Source: Chitinophaga sp. GbtcB8
GTDB taxonomy: Bacteria; Bacteroidota; Bacteroidia; Chitinophagales; Chitinophagaceae
DNA length: 64,000 nt
Assembly (NCBI RefSeq): GCF_019091455.1
Contig: NZ_JAGXJN010000012.1
Coordinates: 100,634-164,633, forward strand
Direction: 5' to 3'
Positions 34,805 to 43,726 of this stretch are shown in pieces. The notes beneath the pieces were generated by a model. The model had not been told where the DNA came from. It worked only from the letters and a program-made list of their open reading frames with translations, and did not search any database. Position numbers and translations under genes: made by a program. The first letter of the stretch is position 1. Every line of letters starts with the position of its first letter.

Positions 34805-35440
34805 TTATAGCCCTTCTGCCGATAAATTCCTGAAATGCCCGTTCAGCTTTACCCGTTCTTTCAGCTTTTCCATTTCTGCCATCAGGGGTATTACTTTCAG
34901 CAGGTGGCGCTTTAAATATTCCAGGCGCTGCATTTCCAGGAACAGGTGCAGCAGCTCATATTCCTCCTCCAGGGAAAGGCCGGCATGGTGCGCCAGGTCA
35001 TAGGCGCTCAGCTCCTCATCGGCCTTGCTGAAGGTTTTGCTTACCTGCAAAATATGGTGCAGCTCCCGGATGGCGTGCAGCACCTGCTGGCGCAGGCGTG
35101 CGTGGGTTTTATTATTATTTTCAGGGTAGTTTACAATAGCGCCGTCGTATAATTTATCGGGAATGGTTTTAATTATTTCCAGTATGCGGAACACACTCAG
35201 GCCCTGGGTTACAATATCCATTTCACCGTTCTCATATTCTTTTTCTATGCGCAGCACCTGTACCAGCGTACCGTATTCTACGATCTTTTTATTCAGCACG
35301 GTAGGTATGCCAAAAGGCTTCTGATCTTTTACACACTCTTGTACCAGCTGCTTATACCGCGGTTCAAATACATGCAGGTTCAGCTGCTCCTGTGGGTAAA
35401 CCACTATGCCTAAAGGAAATATGGGAATGAAATTCGTCAT
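34805..35440 (-). CDS. LON peptidase N-terminal (substrate-binding) domain protein
   Basis: 211 aa, without the ATPase or peptidase domains of Lon. The PUA-like LON substrate-binding fold is recognisable in the start FIPIFPLGIVVYPQEQLNLH, VFEPRYKQLV and FGIPTVLNKK. The C-terminal half is helical (EEYELLHLFLEMQRLEYLKRHL). The role of stand-alone LON-domain proteins in bacteria is unknown. It is monocistronic, with 165 bp to the barrel gene and 125 bp to the divergent glycosyltransferase gene. Confidence 0.9.
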   Translation of the reverse strand: MTNFIPIFPLGIVVYPQEQLNLHVFEPRYKQLVQECVKDQKPFGIPTVLNKKIVEYGTLVQVLRIEKEYENGEMDIVTQGLSVFRILEIIKTIPDKLYDGAIVNYPENNNKTHARLRQQVLHAIRELHHILQVSKTFSKADEELSAYDLAHHAGLSLEEEYELLHLFLEMQRLEYLKRHLLKVIPLMAEMEKLKERVKLNGHFRNLSAEGL

Positions 35441-35565
35441 AAGCAGCTGCTAAGTTAAAAAATAATAGCCTACCCCTGTTATACGCTAAGCAGCGTATAA
35501 TTTGTTTTAAGGATTTTTAGTTATATTGATCACTTCAACCAGGATCCGGGTTTAAAGTAAACGTT

Positions 35566-36522
35566 ATGACGCAGGACACTACAACTGAACAGGTTACTGT
35601 TTTTGAAGTAGCTATTATTTTACTCAATTATAATTCTACGGATTATACGATTGGCTGTATACAATCAGTACAGCAGCATACTGCACCGGGTTTACGCTGG
35701 CAAATGGTTATTGTTGACAATGATTCTGAAGCGGCGCAATACCGGCGGCTGGCTGGTTTTGTAGCCGGCATCCCCAATATCACCCTGGTAAAAAGCATTC
35801 TTAACCTGGGCTTTTCCGGTGGCAATATGTTAGGCGTTCAGCATGCCCGTGCCCGGTACCTGTACTTCCTGAATAACGATACTGTTTTTGAAAATGACTG
35901 CTTATCCATCCTGTATAATTTTATGCAGGCGCAGCCGGATGCCGCCATGTGCAGCGGGCAAATGCTGGATGCAGAACGGCAGCCCATACGCACCTTTGGC
36001 TATTTTCCCACGCTTTCATTAAAGCTCCTGGGCGCAGGCCTGCTGCGCCTGTTACGGCCTCAGCACTTTCCGCGGCGCAACGGCGTATATATGCAACCGT
36101 TACAGGTGCCATTTGTTAGCGGAGCATCTATGTTTATCCGTTATGAAATGTTTGCAGCCATTGGCGGTATGGATACCAACTACTTTTTTTATTGTGAAGA
36201 AGAAGACCTGGCCTACACTTTCCGGGAAAAGGGCTGGCATTGCTACCTGGTACCGGAGGCCCGCTTTGTGCATTTTGTGAGTAAAAGCACCACGGTGAAA
36301 GCGGTGTTTTTACAGGAGTATTATTACTCCCTTATGTATTTTTTTTCCAAACATTTTTCCGCCCCCGCTTATCATGTATTGAAGTGGTGGTATTTCTTTA
36401 AACTACTGAAAAAGTGCTACAAAGGCGGTTTTTATGCACGTATTGCATGGATGATAGCGTTAAATGCGCCTCCTTATTATTCGTTAAGATTTAAACAAAA
36501 AATACGCCTTGGCGGAACTTAA
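35566..36522 (+). CDS. Family 2 glycosyltransferase
   Basis: 318 aa with a GT-A fold. N-terminal ILLNYNSTDYTIGCIQSV, the nucleotide-binding VIVDNDS, NLGFSGGNMLG, the DxD-like NNDT (metal site) and the acceptor-side block GGMDTNYFFYCEEEDLAYTF with EDL acidic residues. This pattern is typical of the WbbL/rhamnosyltransferase-like subgroup. A short hydrophobic C-terminal region may sit on the membrane. It starts a two-gene unit with the next glycosyltransferase, 44 bp apart, and the pair with the convergent third enzyme suggests surface polysaccharide synthesis. Confidence 0.9.
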   Translation: MTQDTTTEQVTVFEVAIILLNYNSTDYTIGCIQSVQQHTAPGLRWQMVIVDNDSEAAQYRRLAGFVAGIPNITLVKSILNLGFSGGNMLGVQHARARYLYFLNNDTVFENDCLSILYNFMQAQPDAAMCSGQMLDAERQPIRTFGYFPTLSLKLLGAGLLRLLRPQHFPRRNGVYMQPLQVPFVSGASMFIRYEMFAAIGGMDTNYFFYCEEEDLAYTFREKGWHCYLVPEARFVHFVSKSTTVKAVFLQEYYYSLMYFFSKHFSAPAYHVLKWWYFFKLLKKCYKGGFYARIAWMIALNAPPYYSLRFKQKIRLGGT

Positions 36523-36566
36523 ACGTTGAAAATTATATCTTCATTATTCAATAGCACAATACAATT

Positions 36567-37616
36567 ATGCCTCTAATAGGGCTGGACCTGGAAAAATTAA
36601 AATATCCGCATAATGGACTGTTTACAGTTTGCTGGCAGTTAGGCCAACGCCTGCCCGCGCTTTTGGAGCAGGATGAAGAGCTATTGTACTACCTGCCGGC
36701 CGGCTTTAAAGGCTTTGCGAATAACGCATGTTATAAAGCATTATACTACAAGTGGTACCATCGCTATTTTTTCCACCCGCCCAAAACCGCCGTATGGCAT
36801 GCGCTGCACCAGGATACCAATGTTTATCCCCGCAAACGTACGGGCAAGCTGGTGCTCACCATCCACGATCTTAATTTTTTACTGGACGAAAGAAAGGACG
36901 ACCGTACCAAAACCCTGCTGCTGCGCCGTTTGCAGGAACAGGTAGATGAAGCGGACCGCATTGTTACTATTTCCCGGTTCACGTTTAATACGGTGCAGGA
37001 ACATTTACACGTAGCAAAAGAAAAATGCTGTATTATATACAACGGGGCCGATATTAAGGAATACCCCTCCTTTGACCAGCCCTGTTACCGGCCGGCAGCG
37101 CCCTTCCTGTTCTCCGTAGGTATGCTGATGCCCAAAAAGAATTTTCATGTGCTGCCTGCGCTGCTGCAGCATAACCAGTACGAGCTGCTGATTGCCGGCG
37201 CCCCGCATGGCGATTATATTAAAAAGATACAGGAAGAAGCTGCTTTATTTGGCGTAAGCAACCGCGTAAAACTTTTAGGCCCCATCAGCAACCAGGATAA
37301 ATACTGGTACCTGAAAAACTGTTATGCATACGTGTTCCCTTCCATTACAGAAGGTTTTGGAATACCGCCTATTGAGGCCATGCAGTTTGGTAAGCCTGTC
37401 TTTTTGTCAGACAAAACCAGCCTGCCGGAAGTAGGGGGTAACCATGCTTATTACTTCCGTGATTTTGATCCCCGGCATATGCAGCAGGTGTTTGAAGAAG
37501 GTATGCACCAATATGCCACCCAGCACCCGCAGCAGGCCATCATAGCCCATGCGCACCAGTTTAACTGGGACCGTATGACCCGGGAATACCTGCATGTATA
37601 CCGCAGCCTGTACTAA
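36567..37616 (+). CDS. Family 4 glycosyltransferase
   Basis: 349 aa GT-B fold enzyme. The C-terminal nucleotide-sugar domain has the family signature ITEGFGIPPIEAM with the conserved EX7E-type glutamates, and SVGMLMPKKNFHVL near its start. The N-terminal domain has TIHDLNFLLDE. It is a retaining glycosyltransferase of unknown donor and acceptor, downstream of the family 2 enzyme in one operon. The stop is 1 bp before the convergent third glycosyltransferase. Confidence 0.9.
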   Translation: MPLIGLDLEKLKYPHNGLFTVCWQLGQRLPALLEQDEELLYYLPAGFKGFANNACYKALYYKWYHRYFFHPPKTAVWHALHQDTNVYPRKRTGKLVLTIHDLNFLLDERKDDRTKTLLLRRLQEQVDEADRIVTISRFTFNTVQEHLHVAKEKCCIIYNGADIKEYPSFDQPCYRPAAPFLFSVGMLMPKKNFHVLPALLQHNQYELLIAGAPHGDYIKKIQEEAALFGVSNRVKLLGPISNQDKYWYLKNCYAYVFPSITEGFGIPPIEAMQFGKPVFLSDKTSLPEVGGNHAYYFRDFDPRHMQQVFEEGMHQYATQHPQQAIIAHAHQFNWDRMTREYLHVYRSLY

Positions 37617-37617
37617 G

Positions 37618-38493
37618 CTATTTCAGTATTTTATAGTTCCGGTAATCAAACAGGCGTTTGCCGGTTTTCTGCTCAATCCAATACAACAGGGAATCTTTAA
37701 AAGAAAAGCTCTTACGGCTAATGTCGCGCTCAAACTGCCAGTTGCGCGCAGCTATGCGGCTTTGCATTACCTGTGGGTGAGCGCCTTTGAACAGGGCCAG
37801 GGAATCCACCATGCCGTAATCAAATTCACTGGTTAACAAACGTTCCTGCAAGGCCTGCTCATTATTGCCGTAATATAAGTGGTGAGAGTTATTTTGTTTT
37901 TGCGCCTGTAATGCGGGGTCTTTTACCCAACCGTAGTGATAGATCTCTGCCTTCACCGGTTTTACCAGCAGCTTCTGCCCCTCCCTGCGAAAGCCCTGTG
38001 CATCGTTATAAGAGCGGATCTGCTTATTATTACGGACCACGCGGATCTCATTTTTGTACCAGGTGCGTGAATCGCCCACATAATCATAGCTACCGTAAAA
38101 ATGCACGTAGTTGAACAACAACCCTTCTACCCGTTTATCATCCCGGTATTGCTGCATGGCAGCGCGTATGTTGTCATAGCCTTTTTCATGTACTACTTCA
38201 TCGGCCTGTATGTAAAAGGCCCAGTCGGCATCAGCGCCTACGGCATCAAAAGCTTTGTTGGTTTCTACGGCCAGCACACGCCCGCCTTCTTTCAGGGAAT
38301 CGTCCCAAATGGTTTGTATAATGCGGATCTTGGGGGAACCGATGGATTGAATAAGCTCCAGCGTATTATCATCAGAATTACCTACACTTACCACTACCTC
38401 ATCACATAAGGGCAAAATAGACTGTATGGAAGCCACCACCGGGTAATCATATTTTATGGCGTTACGTACAAAGGTAAATCCCGTTACTTTCAT
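37618..38493 (-). CDS. Family 2 glycosyltransferase
   Basis: 291 aa from the ATG at 38493 (MKVTGFTFVRNAIKYDYPVV), rejecting the 23-residue upstream extension that would enter the meaB leader. The GT-A features are EVVVSVGNSDDNTLELI, a DxD-like WAFYIQADEVVHE and a mid-block FHFYGSYDYVGD. The last third (RKSFSFKDSLLYWIEQ) is less conserved. It is convergent with the family 4 gene and divergent from meaB, with only 57 bp to the meaB start. Substrate not readable from sequence. Confidence 0.87.
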   Translation of the reverse strand: MKVTGFTFVRNAIKYDYPVVASIQSILPLCDEVVVSVGNSDDNTLELIQSIGSPKIRIIQTIWDDSLKEGGRVLAVETNKAFDAVGADADWAFYIQADEVVHEKGYDNIRAAMQQYRDDKRVEGLLFNYVHFYGSYDYVGDSRTWYKNEIRVVRNNKQIRSYNDAQGFRREGQKLLVKPVKAEIYHYGWVKDPALQAQKQNNSHHLYYGNNEQALQERLLTSEFDYGMVDSLALFKGAHPQVMQSRIAARNWQFERDISRKSFSFKDSLLYWIEQKTGKRLFDYRNYKILK

Positions 38494-38550
38494 GTAATGA
38501 TGATTAATGTGCCGGAGCGAAGGTATAAAGGAAATCTTTATTTTGCACCT

Positions 38551-39450
38551 ATGTTGCACCATCCGGCAGAGATACCTGACCTGAAAACACTGGCCCGCCG
38601 CATTTCATTGGTAGAAAATGAAGCGCCGGGTTATACACAGCTGCTGGAACAATTGCCTGCAGACAGCCCCACGCGGGTAATAGGCATTACCGGCCCGCCC
38701 GGCGCCGGCAAAAGCACGCTGGTGAATACGCTGATCCAAACGCTGGCAGATCAGCAAAAGCGGGTTGCTATTATAGCAGTGGACCCATCTTCCCCTTTTA
38801 ACTTTGGCGCCCTGCTGGGCGACCGCATCCGCATGAGCCAGCACTTTAACAATGAACAGGTGTTCATACGCTCTATGGCCAACCGGGGTGCATTAGGCGG
38901 CCTGAGCCCCAAGATCATTGAGGTAAGTGATGTAATTAAAGCCGCGGGATTCGATTACCTGTTTATAGAAACTGTTGGCATAGGCCAGAGTGAAGTGGAT
39001 ATTGCGGGCATTGCCACCACCACGGTGGTAGTAGTAGTACCGGAAGCCGGTGATGAGATACAAACGATGAAAGCCGGGCTGATGGAGATTGCCGACATAT
39101 TTGTGGTGAACAAGGCAGACCGTGATAATGCAGATGCGTTTGTAAAAAACCTGCGCCTGTTATCTGCAGAAAGGCATCATAATACCGGCTGGCAAATACC
39201 TGTGCTTAAAACCATTGCCACCCGCAATGAAGGTATTGATGAATTGATACAAGCCATTGACCGGCACCAGCAACAAATGGATCATAAAGAGCGGCATGCC
39301 TTGCTGCTGGCGGAAAAGGCCTGGCAGCTGATACAACACCGGCGTATGCAGGATGTAAATAAAAAGGAGCTGCAGCAACAAATATTACAGGAGCTGGAAG
39401 CGGGTACGTTTAACCTGTATAAGCTGGTGATGGAAAATGTAAAACATTAG
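38551..39450 (+). CDS. meaB: MeaB-type methylmalonyl-CoA mutase-associated GTPase
   Basis: 299 aa from the ATG at 38551 (MLHHPAEIPDL), rejecting the open frame upstream. G3E-type GTPase with a P-loop GPPGAGKS (48-55), the DPSSPF switch, GDRIRMSQH, FIETVGIGQSEVDI and VNKADRDNAD (guanine recognition). The C-terminal dimerisation part is typical for MeaB. It protects and reloads the B12 cofactor of methylmalonyl-CoA mutase, which is not in this window. It is the single gene between the divergent glycosyltransferase and the ClC gene. Confidence 0.92.
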   Translation: MLHHPAEIPDLKTLARRISLVENEAPGYTQLLEQLPADSPTRVIGITGPPGAGKSTLVNTLIQTLADQQKRVAIIAVDPSSPFNFGALLGDRIRMSQHFNNEQVFIRSMANRGALGGLSPKIIEVSDVIKAAGFDYLFIETVGIGQSEVDIAGIATTTVVVVVPEAGDEIQTMKAGLMEIADIFVVNKADRDNADAFVKNLRLLSAERHHNTGWQIPVLKTIATRNEGIDELIQAIDRHQQQMDHKERHALLLAEKAWQLIQHRRMQDVNKKELQQQILQELEAGTFNLYKLVMENVKH

Positions 39451-39600
39451 ATGTAAAATTTCAAACCGACGAAGGAGGTTCATAGAGACCATTTAAAAGA
39501 CTTTATGAACGAGATAAATGTAAAAGGGAAATGCAGCCTATCAGTTGCCGCATTCCCCTTTTACATTTAACATTTAATATTTTGCATTTTACATTCCTGT
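39451..39600. repeat. Word-repeat dyad between meaB and the ClC gene (word TAAATGTAAAAG)
   Basis: Arms 39515-39534 and 39550-39569 (a 20-nt stem with one mismatch, 15-nt loop) with words ATGTAAAA, CATTTAACATTT and TTTGCATTTTACATT around them, some degenerate. It lies between convergent genes. A GGAGGT at 39474-39479 precedes no ORF and is probably chance. Confidence 0.75.
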
Positions 39601-41477
39601 TATCTTAATACCCCATTTTTGATCAGCACTTTCATTACCTGCCGTTTAATGGAGATATTACGGCTGCTCGTCTCATCGGCATCTTTCGCAATGTGGTAAG
39701 CGTTAAACACAGTACGGTAGCTGATCAACCCTGTCAGTAATTTATCAGGCCCGCTGATCACCGGTAAAATATCCTGCTGGTGTCGGGCCATCAGGTCTAC
39801 TGCAAAACGCAGGGAACTATCTTCCTTCACCGTTACCATATTGGTATTGGTAACATAGGTAACAGAGGCATCTTCCGGCGTATCAGGCAGCAGCACATCT
39901 TCCATTCTGAGTATACCTATCAGCTGCTGATGCGCATCTACCACGGGGTAGGCCAGCTCATAACCGCCCAGCTTATTTTCGTATAACCAGTTCCGTAGCT
40001 CGCCAATAGTATTCTCCTGGCTTATCATTACCAGGTTATTCACCATGGCTTCTTTTACGGGAATACCTTCCAATGGGTCCGGTTTGTAGGTATGCGGTGT
40101 CAGAATGCCGCGGCGGGCAATTTTCTCCGTCATAATTGTATTGCGCATCAGGAAGAAGGAAACGAAATAAGAAGCTACGCAGGCGCCGATCAATGGCAGC
40201 AGGGTATCCCCGTCGCGGGTAGTTTCCAGCGCAAAAATAATAGAGGTAAGCAAGGCGCGGGTAGAGCCGGCAAACATAGCCGCCATACCGATTAAGGCTG
40301 CTACAGATATGTTGATAGCTACGTTGGGAAATACCATTTGCAGCATCAATGCAATGAATACGCCACAAGCGCCGCCAATGGTGAGCAAAGGCGCCAGGGT
40401 TCCACCGGAGGTACCGCTGCCTAAAGAAAAAGACCAGGATATAAACTTCAGCACGCCCAGCACAAACAACATGTGAAGGGTAACCTTACCTGTCAGCAAA
40501 AGATCAATATTCACATACCCTACACCTAAAGTGGCCGGTGCAAAATAACCTACCACCCCTACTACCACACCGCCCAGGGTGGGCCACCACATCCAGTGAA
40601 TGGGCAGCTTTTCAAAACCATCTTCTATAGCATACACTGCTTTGGTAACCAATGCAGCCAGTAAGCCAATAACCACTCCAATGGCGGAATAGGCCAGCAG
40701 CGCAGTATTGGTGGCTGGTGTAACATCCGGCATAGTAAATACCGGCGCACCGCCCCAGTATAAATGGTGAAAGGCCGAACCGGTAATACAACCCAGTATA
40801 ACCGGGATAATACTGCGGGGAGAAAATTCAAACAACAATAGCTCAACTGCCAGGATCATGGCTGCCAACGGGCTCCCGAATATGCAGCTCATACCGGCTG
40901 CAGCACCTGCGGCCAGCAAGATCTTGCGCTCATTGGCTGAGATCTTTAATACCTGGCCAATAAAAGAACCCCAGGCGCCCCCGGTAGCAATAATAGGCCC
41001 TTCTGAACCAAAGGGACCACCGGTGCCAATGGAAATGGCTGCGGAAAGAGGTTTCAGGAAAGTGATAATAGGTTTAATGCGGCTTTTATTCACCAGCACC
41101 TGCTCCATAGCTTCCGGTATACCATGCCCACGGATGGCGGCAGAACCGTAACGCGCCATTAAGCCTACAATCACAGAGCCGATCACCGGTACTGCTATTA
41201 CCCAATAACCCAGCTGGTTGTGGAGAGGCGTGCCTTCCCCTACAGAAATCCGGCCATAGAACGACAGGTTGGTGATAAAGTTAATGAGCAGTAACAGCAC
41301 CTTGGCAATTAAGCTGATAATGGCTGCATTCATTACGGTTAAAGCGGATAAATACAAAACCCTTCTGGTGTTGATCCCGGCGGGAGGTTGTGCCACATGG
41401 GCATCTGCCAGCGCGGGGTCCATAGAAGGAGACACCGGAATACCACTCCGGTTAAGCGTAAAAAAAATGTTCTTCAT
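39600..41477 (-). CDS. ClC-type chloride channel / transporter with two CBS domains
   Basis: 625 aa from the ATG at 41477 (MKNIFFTLNRSGIPVSPSMD); the longer frame adds a non-homologous head. About ten to twelve membrane helices carry the ClC motifs GHGIPEAM, GTGGPFGSEGP (with the gating glutamate) and GSGTSGGTLAP. The gating glutamate means it may be a H+/anion exchanger rather than a plain channel. Two cytosolic CBS domains follow at the C-terminus (about 495-550 and 555-610), which often bind adenine nucleotides. It may be monocistronic; its upstream region holds a short dyad with ATGGGG / CCCCAT. Confidence 0.9.
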   Translation of the reverse strand: MKNIFFTLNRSGIPVSPSMDPALADAHVAQPPAGINTRRVLYLSALTVMNAAIISLIAKVLLLLINFITNLSFYGRISVGEGTPLHNQLGYWVIAVPVIGSVIVGLMARYGSAAIRGHGIPEAMEQVLVNKSRIKPIITFLKPLSAAISIGTGGPFGSEGPIIATGGAWGSFIGQVLKISANERKILLAAGAAAGMSCIFGSPLAAMILAVELLLFEFSPRSIIPVILGCITGSAFHHLYWGGAPVFTMPDVTPATNTALLAYSAIGVVIGLLAALVTKAVYAIEDGFEKLPIHWMWWPTLGGVVVGVVGYFAPATLGVGYVNIDLLLTGKVTLHMLFVLGVLKFISWSFSLGSGTSGGTLAPLLTIGGACGVFIALMLQMVFPNVAINISVAALIGMAAMFAGSTRALLTSIIFALETTRDGDTLLPLIGACVASYFVSFFLMRNTIMTEKIARRGILTPHTYKPDPLEGIPVKEAMVNNLVMISQENTIGELRNWLYENKLGGYELAYPVVDAHQQLIGILRMEDVLLPDTPEDASVTYVTNTNMVTVKEDSSLRFAVDLMARHQQDILPVISGPDKLLTGLISYRTVFNAYHIAKDADETSSRNISIKRQVMKVLIKNGVLR

Positions 41478-41809
41478 GGTCAATGATCTCGTAATATAAT
41501 TTGCATCAGAAAAAGCGCGGGTGCATATGTAAGAGACCTCAAAACTATATACTGATGACCACAACCGCAAATAAAATGGGGCCACTGGTAGTATTATATA
41601 TAAATATTAGTGTGGATAGCCCCATTATAGGCCCGGCGTTTGTCGTGACGTGTGCGACATAATAAGTTAATGAATTGTTAAGCGAAATACTAAGCTAAAT
41701 TGGACAAGTACTGCAGTATTCATTATTATAAACTGTATATAAATTGATTTTACATACGATAAAAGCTGAATACAATGAAATTAACCGGGTGAACGAAATG
41801 TTAAAGATT
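41478..41809. other. Upstream region of the ClC gene
   Basis: About 330 bp between divergent ClC and protoglobin genes. An inverted ATGGGG / CCCCAT (about 41576-41581 and 41620-41625) is the only dyad noted. No exact minus-strand -7 box was found for ClC. Frames starting before 41845 lie ahead of the protoglobin promoter and are not coding. Confidence 0.5.
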
Positions 41810-41838
41810 TTGTTAGTTAGGAGCCCTTATTATATTTG
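41810..41838 (+). promoter_or_regulatory. Full Bacteroidota promoter of the protoglobin gene
   Basis: TTG (41810-41812), 18 nt, then exact -7 box TATATTTG (41831-41838). Predicted start of transcription about 41845, which rules out the open-frame ATG at 41744 and supports the ATG at 41882. Confidence 0.65.
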
Positions 41839-41881
41839 TAAGGTACGAAAATGGGTTGCGACCCCACCTAAAAATACATCT

Positions 41882-42463
41882 ATGATAAATGGCAAGCGTT
41901 ATGAAAGTACGTCGGCCGGTATTACCTCATCCACTTTGAGTTTACGGGAGCTAGTTTTAATAAAACGCATGTTACTGTTTACACGTGAAGATGAACGGTA
42001 TTTACAAATGGCCGGTGAAATACTTTCCGATCAATCAGAAACAATACTGGACATTTGGTACGATCACATGGTTGCCAACGATTACCTGGCCCATTATTTT
42101 ACCCGGGATGGTAAGCCGGATGCCGAATACCTGCGGACCCTGCGTCCCCGTTTTGGCAGCTGGATACGGCAATTATGCCAGCGGCCTGCTGATAATCCCT
42201 GGTCCCAGCTTGAACAGGCTATTGCACAACGTTACCAGGATCAGGCGGTGCCTACCCCGCAAATGCCCGACCTCCCGGCTGTTTTTTTGCGCTACCTGGT
42301 CACCTTCATTTACCCGGTAACCAATGCTATCCGGCCTTTCCTGAGTAAAAACGGCCACCGGCCTGAGGAAATTGAAAAAATGCACCAGGCATGGTTTAAA
42401 GCTGTAAGCCTGAGCGTAATCCTGTGGACGTATCCTGACCCTGTTGCACAACAGCCCTGCTAA
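41882..42463 (+). CDS. Protoglobin (heme-binding globin-like), apparent Tyr at the proximal ligand position
   Basis: 193 aa from the ATG at 41882, chosen because the promoter at 41810-41838 starts transcription near 41845. It aligns with archaeal/bacterial protoglobin along its length: LIKRMLLFTREDERYLQMAG, DQSETILDIWYDHM, LRYLVTFIYPVT and KMHQAWFKAVSLSVILWTYP. In Methanosarcina protoglobin the proximal heme ligand is the His of GLRH; the corresponding position here is AQRY, so Tyr118 (codon at 42233-42235) replaces it. It could bind gas unusually, or not bind heme. It is followed by DUF2024 and a MarR regulator, 74 and 76 bp apart. Confidence 0.88.
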   Translation: MINGKRYESTSAGITSSTLSLRELVLIKRMLLFTREDERYLQMAGEILSDQSETILDIWYDHMVANDYLAHYFTRDGKPDAEYLRTLRPRFGSWIRQLCQRPADNPWSQLEQAIAQRYQDQAVPTPQMPDLPAVFLRYLVTFIYPVTNAIRPFLSKNGHRPEEIEKMHQAWFKAVSLSVILWTYPDPVAQQPC

Positions 42464-42537
42464 CGCACCTCTCCTTATTTACCCGTATCAACTTATTGGA
42501 ATCCTGCTGAAAACCATTTGAACCATAACCATAGACT

Positions 42538-42795
42538 ATGGAAGTTGCTGTTTTTGACACCTACGTAAAGAAGAAGAACGGCGGATACATGCACTTTGAC
42601 ATTATTGTTGCCGCCAATACACAGTATGACCACGTGCTTACTTTTGGTAAAGCTTACCTGCAATCCAAACAACGCACCTCCCCGCACATCTCTACCCGGG
42701 ACTGCCGTTTCTGCCACCTTGAAGAGGTAATACCCGTATGGGAAAAAACAATTGCCCGGCAGGGATATTACATCCATGAAATTGAAGGCTGCTAG
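42538..42795 (+). CDS. DUF2024 family protein
   Basis: 85 aa. The sequence MEVAVFDTYVKKKNGGYMHF and the block RTSPHISTRDCRFCHLEEV match DUF2024, a small family with a conserved CxxCH-like segment (Cys56, Cys59, His60). The fold is a single alpha/beta unit; no function is established. It sits between the protoglobin and MarR genes on the same strand and may be part of one regulon with them. The CxxCH segment could bind a metal, but the protein has no signal peptide so it is not a c-type cytochrome. Confidence 0.85.
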   Translation: MEVAVFDTYVKKKNGGYMHFDIIVAANTQYDHVLTFGKAYLQSKQRTSPHISTRDCRFCHLEEVIPVWEKTIARQGYYIHEIEGC

Positions 42796-42871
42796 TAATA
42801 CATTGATTGTATTTTCCACGATCCAAAATTTCTGTATATTAGCCGGTTACAAAAAGTAAGCAGGAAGCAGG

Positions 42872-43495
42872 ATGGGGAAAACTTCAATTTTCAGCCCCGA
42901 ACAACAAGCCGGAAATTTATCCAGTAAGGTGGTAGCCGCTTTAGAACGACTGTCAGCCACCTTTCGGGTATTGCTATGGAATGAGGCCAAGCAGCACGGA
43001 CTAAGCCCTATACAGGTACAGCTCCTCATATTTTTACTTTACTATCCTGAAGAAAAAAGGACGGTAACACACCTGGCGCATTATTTCAACATGACCAAGG
43101 CCACTATCAGTGATGCCATAAAATCGCTGGAGAGCAAACAATTGCTTACCCGCAAAGTTACGGAAGGCGATTCCCGCAGCCATAGCCTGCACCTGAGCAG
43201 AGAAGGTAAGGCCATGGCCAGGAAGGTGGAACGGTTTGCTGTTCCCATGCTGGATGTTGTAAGCCAGTTAACGGAAGATAAGCAGTCGGCCCTGCTGGAA
43301 AGCTTGTTGCAGCTCATTTACCAGCTGAACCAGGCTGAGGTGATCACCCCTCAGACGATGTGCCAGAACTGCAGGTTCTATTCCCAAAAGAACGGCGGCC
43401 ATTATTGCAACCTGGTAAAGTCTCCACTAAAAGCCGGCGATCTGCGGGTGGATTGCCCGGAGTTTCGATTCCCTTCTACGGAGGAATTAGAATAA
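42872..43495 (+). CDS. MarR-family regulator with a C-terminal four-cysteine cluster
   Basis: 207 aa. A MarR winged helix-turn-helix (about 40-115: LSPIQVQLLIFLL, MTKATISDAIKSLESKQLLTR, then the wing VTEGDSRSHSLHLS) is followed by a C-terminal extension with Cys164, Cys167, Cys179 and Cys195 (MCQNCRFY, GHYCNLV, VDCPEF). Four spaced cysteines could bind zinc or an iron-sulfur cluster, so this may be a redox- or gas-responsive regulator. Its neighbours are a protoglobin and DUF2024, consistent with oxygen, NO or redox sensing, though this is inference. Confidence 0.85.
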   Translation: MGKTSIFSPEQQAGNLSSKVVAALERLSATFRVLLWNEAKQHGLSPIQVQLLIFLLYYPEEKRTVTHLAHYFNMTKATISDAIKSLESKQLLTRKVTEGDSRSHSLHLSREGKAMARKVERFAVPMLDVVSQLTEDKQSALLESLLQLIYQLNQAEVITPQTMCQNCRFYSQKNGGHYCNLVKSPLKAGDLRVDCPEFRFPSTEELE

Positions 43496-43726
43496 TTAAT
43501 AATTAAGGATGAAGGATTAATAATCGTGAGGTGGTGGTGAAATAGGTGAGGATGTATGCAGCTGCAGTTAAATCATGGGAATAATTAATAGGGGCAGTAG
43601 TGAGAGAAATTATTTGTATGTGCTCCAAGAGAAACAATCAGCTAAACGAAAGCACGGTATACCCCGCAGTACTGAATAACGATTATTAATTCTTAATTAT
43701 TCATTATTAATTAAAACGGTGCAGTA
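43496..43726. repeat. Word-repeat dyad (word TAATAATTAAGGATG)
   Basis: Starting in the last codons of the MarR gene, AATTAATAATTAAGGATGAA is followed, about 180 bp on, by an inverted version ending GAATTAATAATC (arms about 43495-43527 and 43679-43712). The middle part (43530-43678) has no ORF. It lies between convergent genes. Confidence 0.7.

Noticed and set aside
39474..39479. GGAGGT Shine-Dalgarno-like string between meaB and the ClC gene
   Set aside because: No frame starts after it, and genes in this window do not use Shine-Dalgarno sequences.
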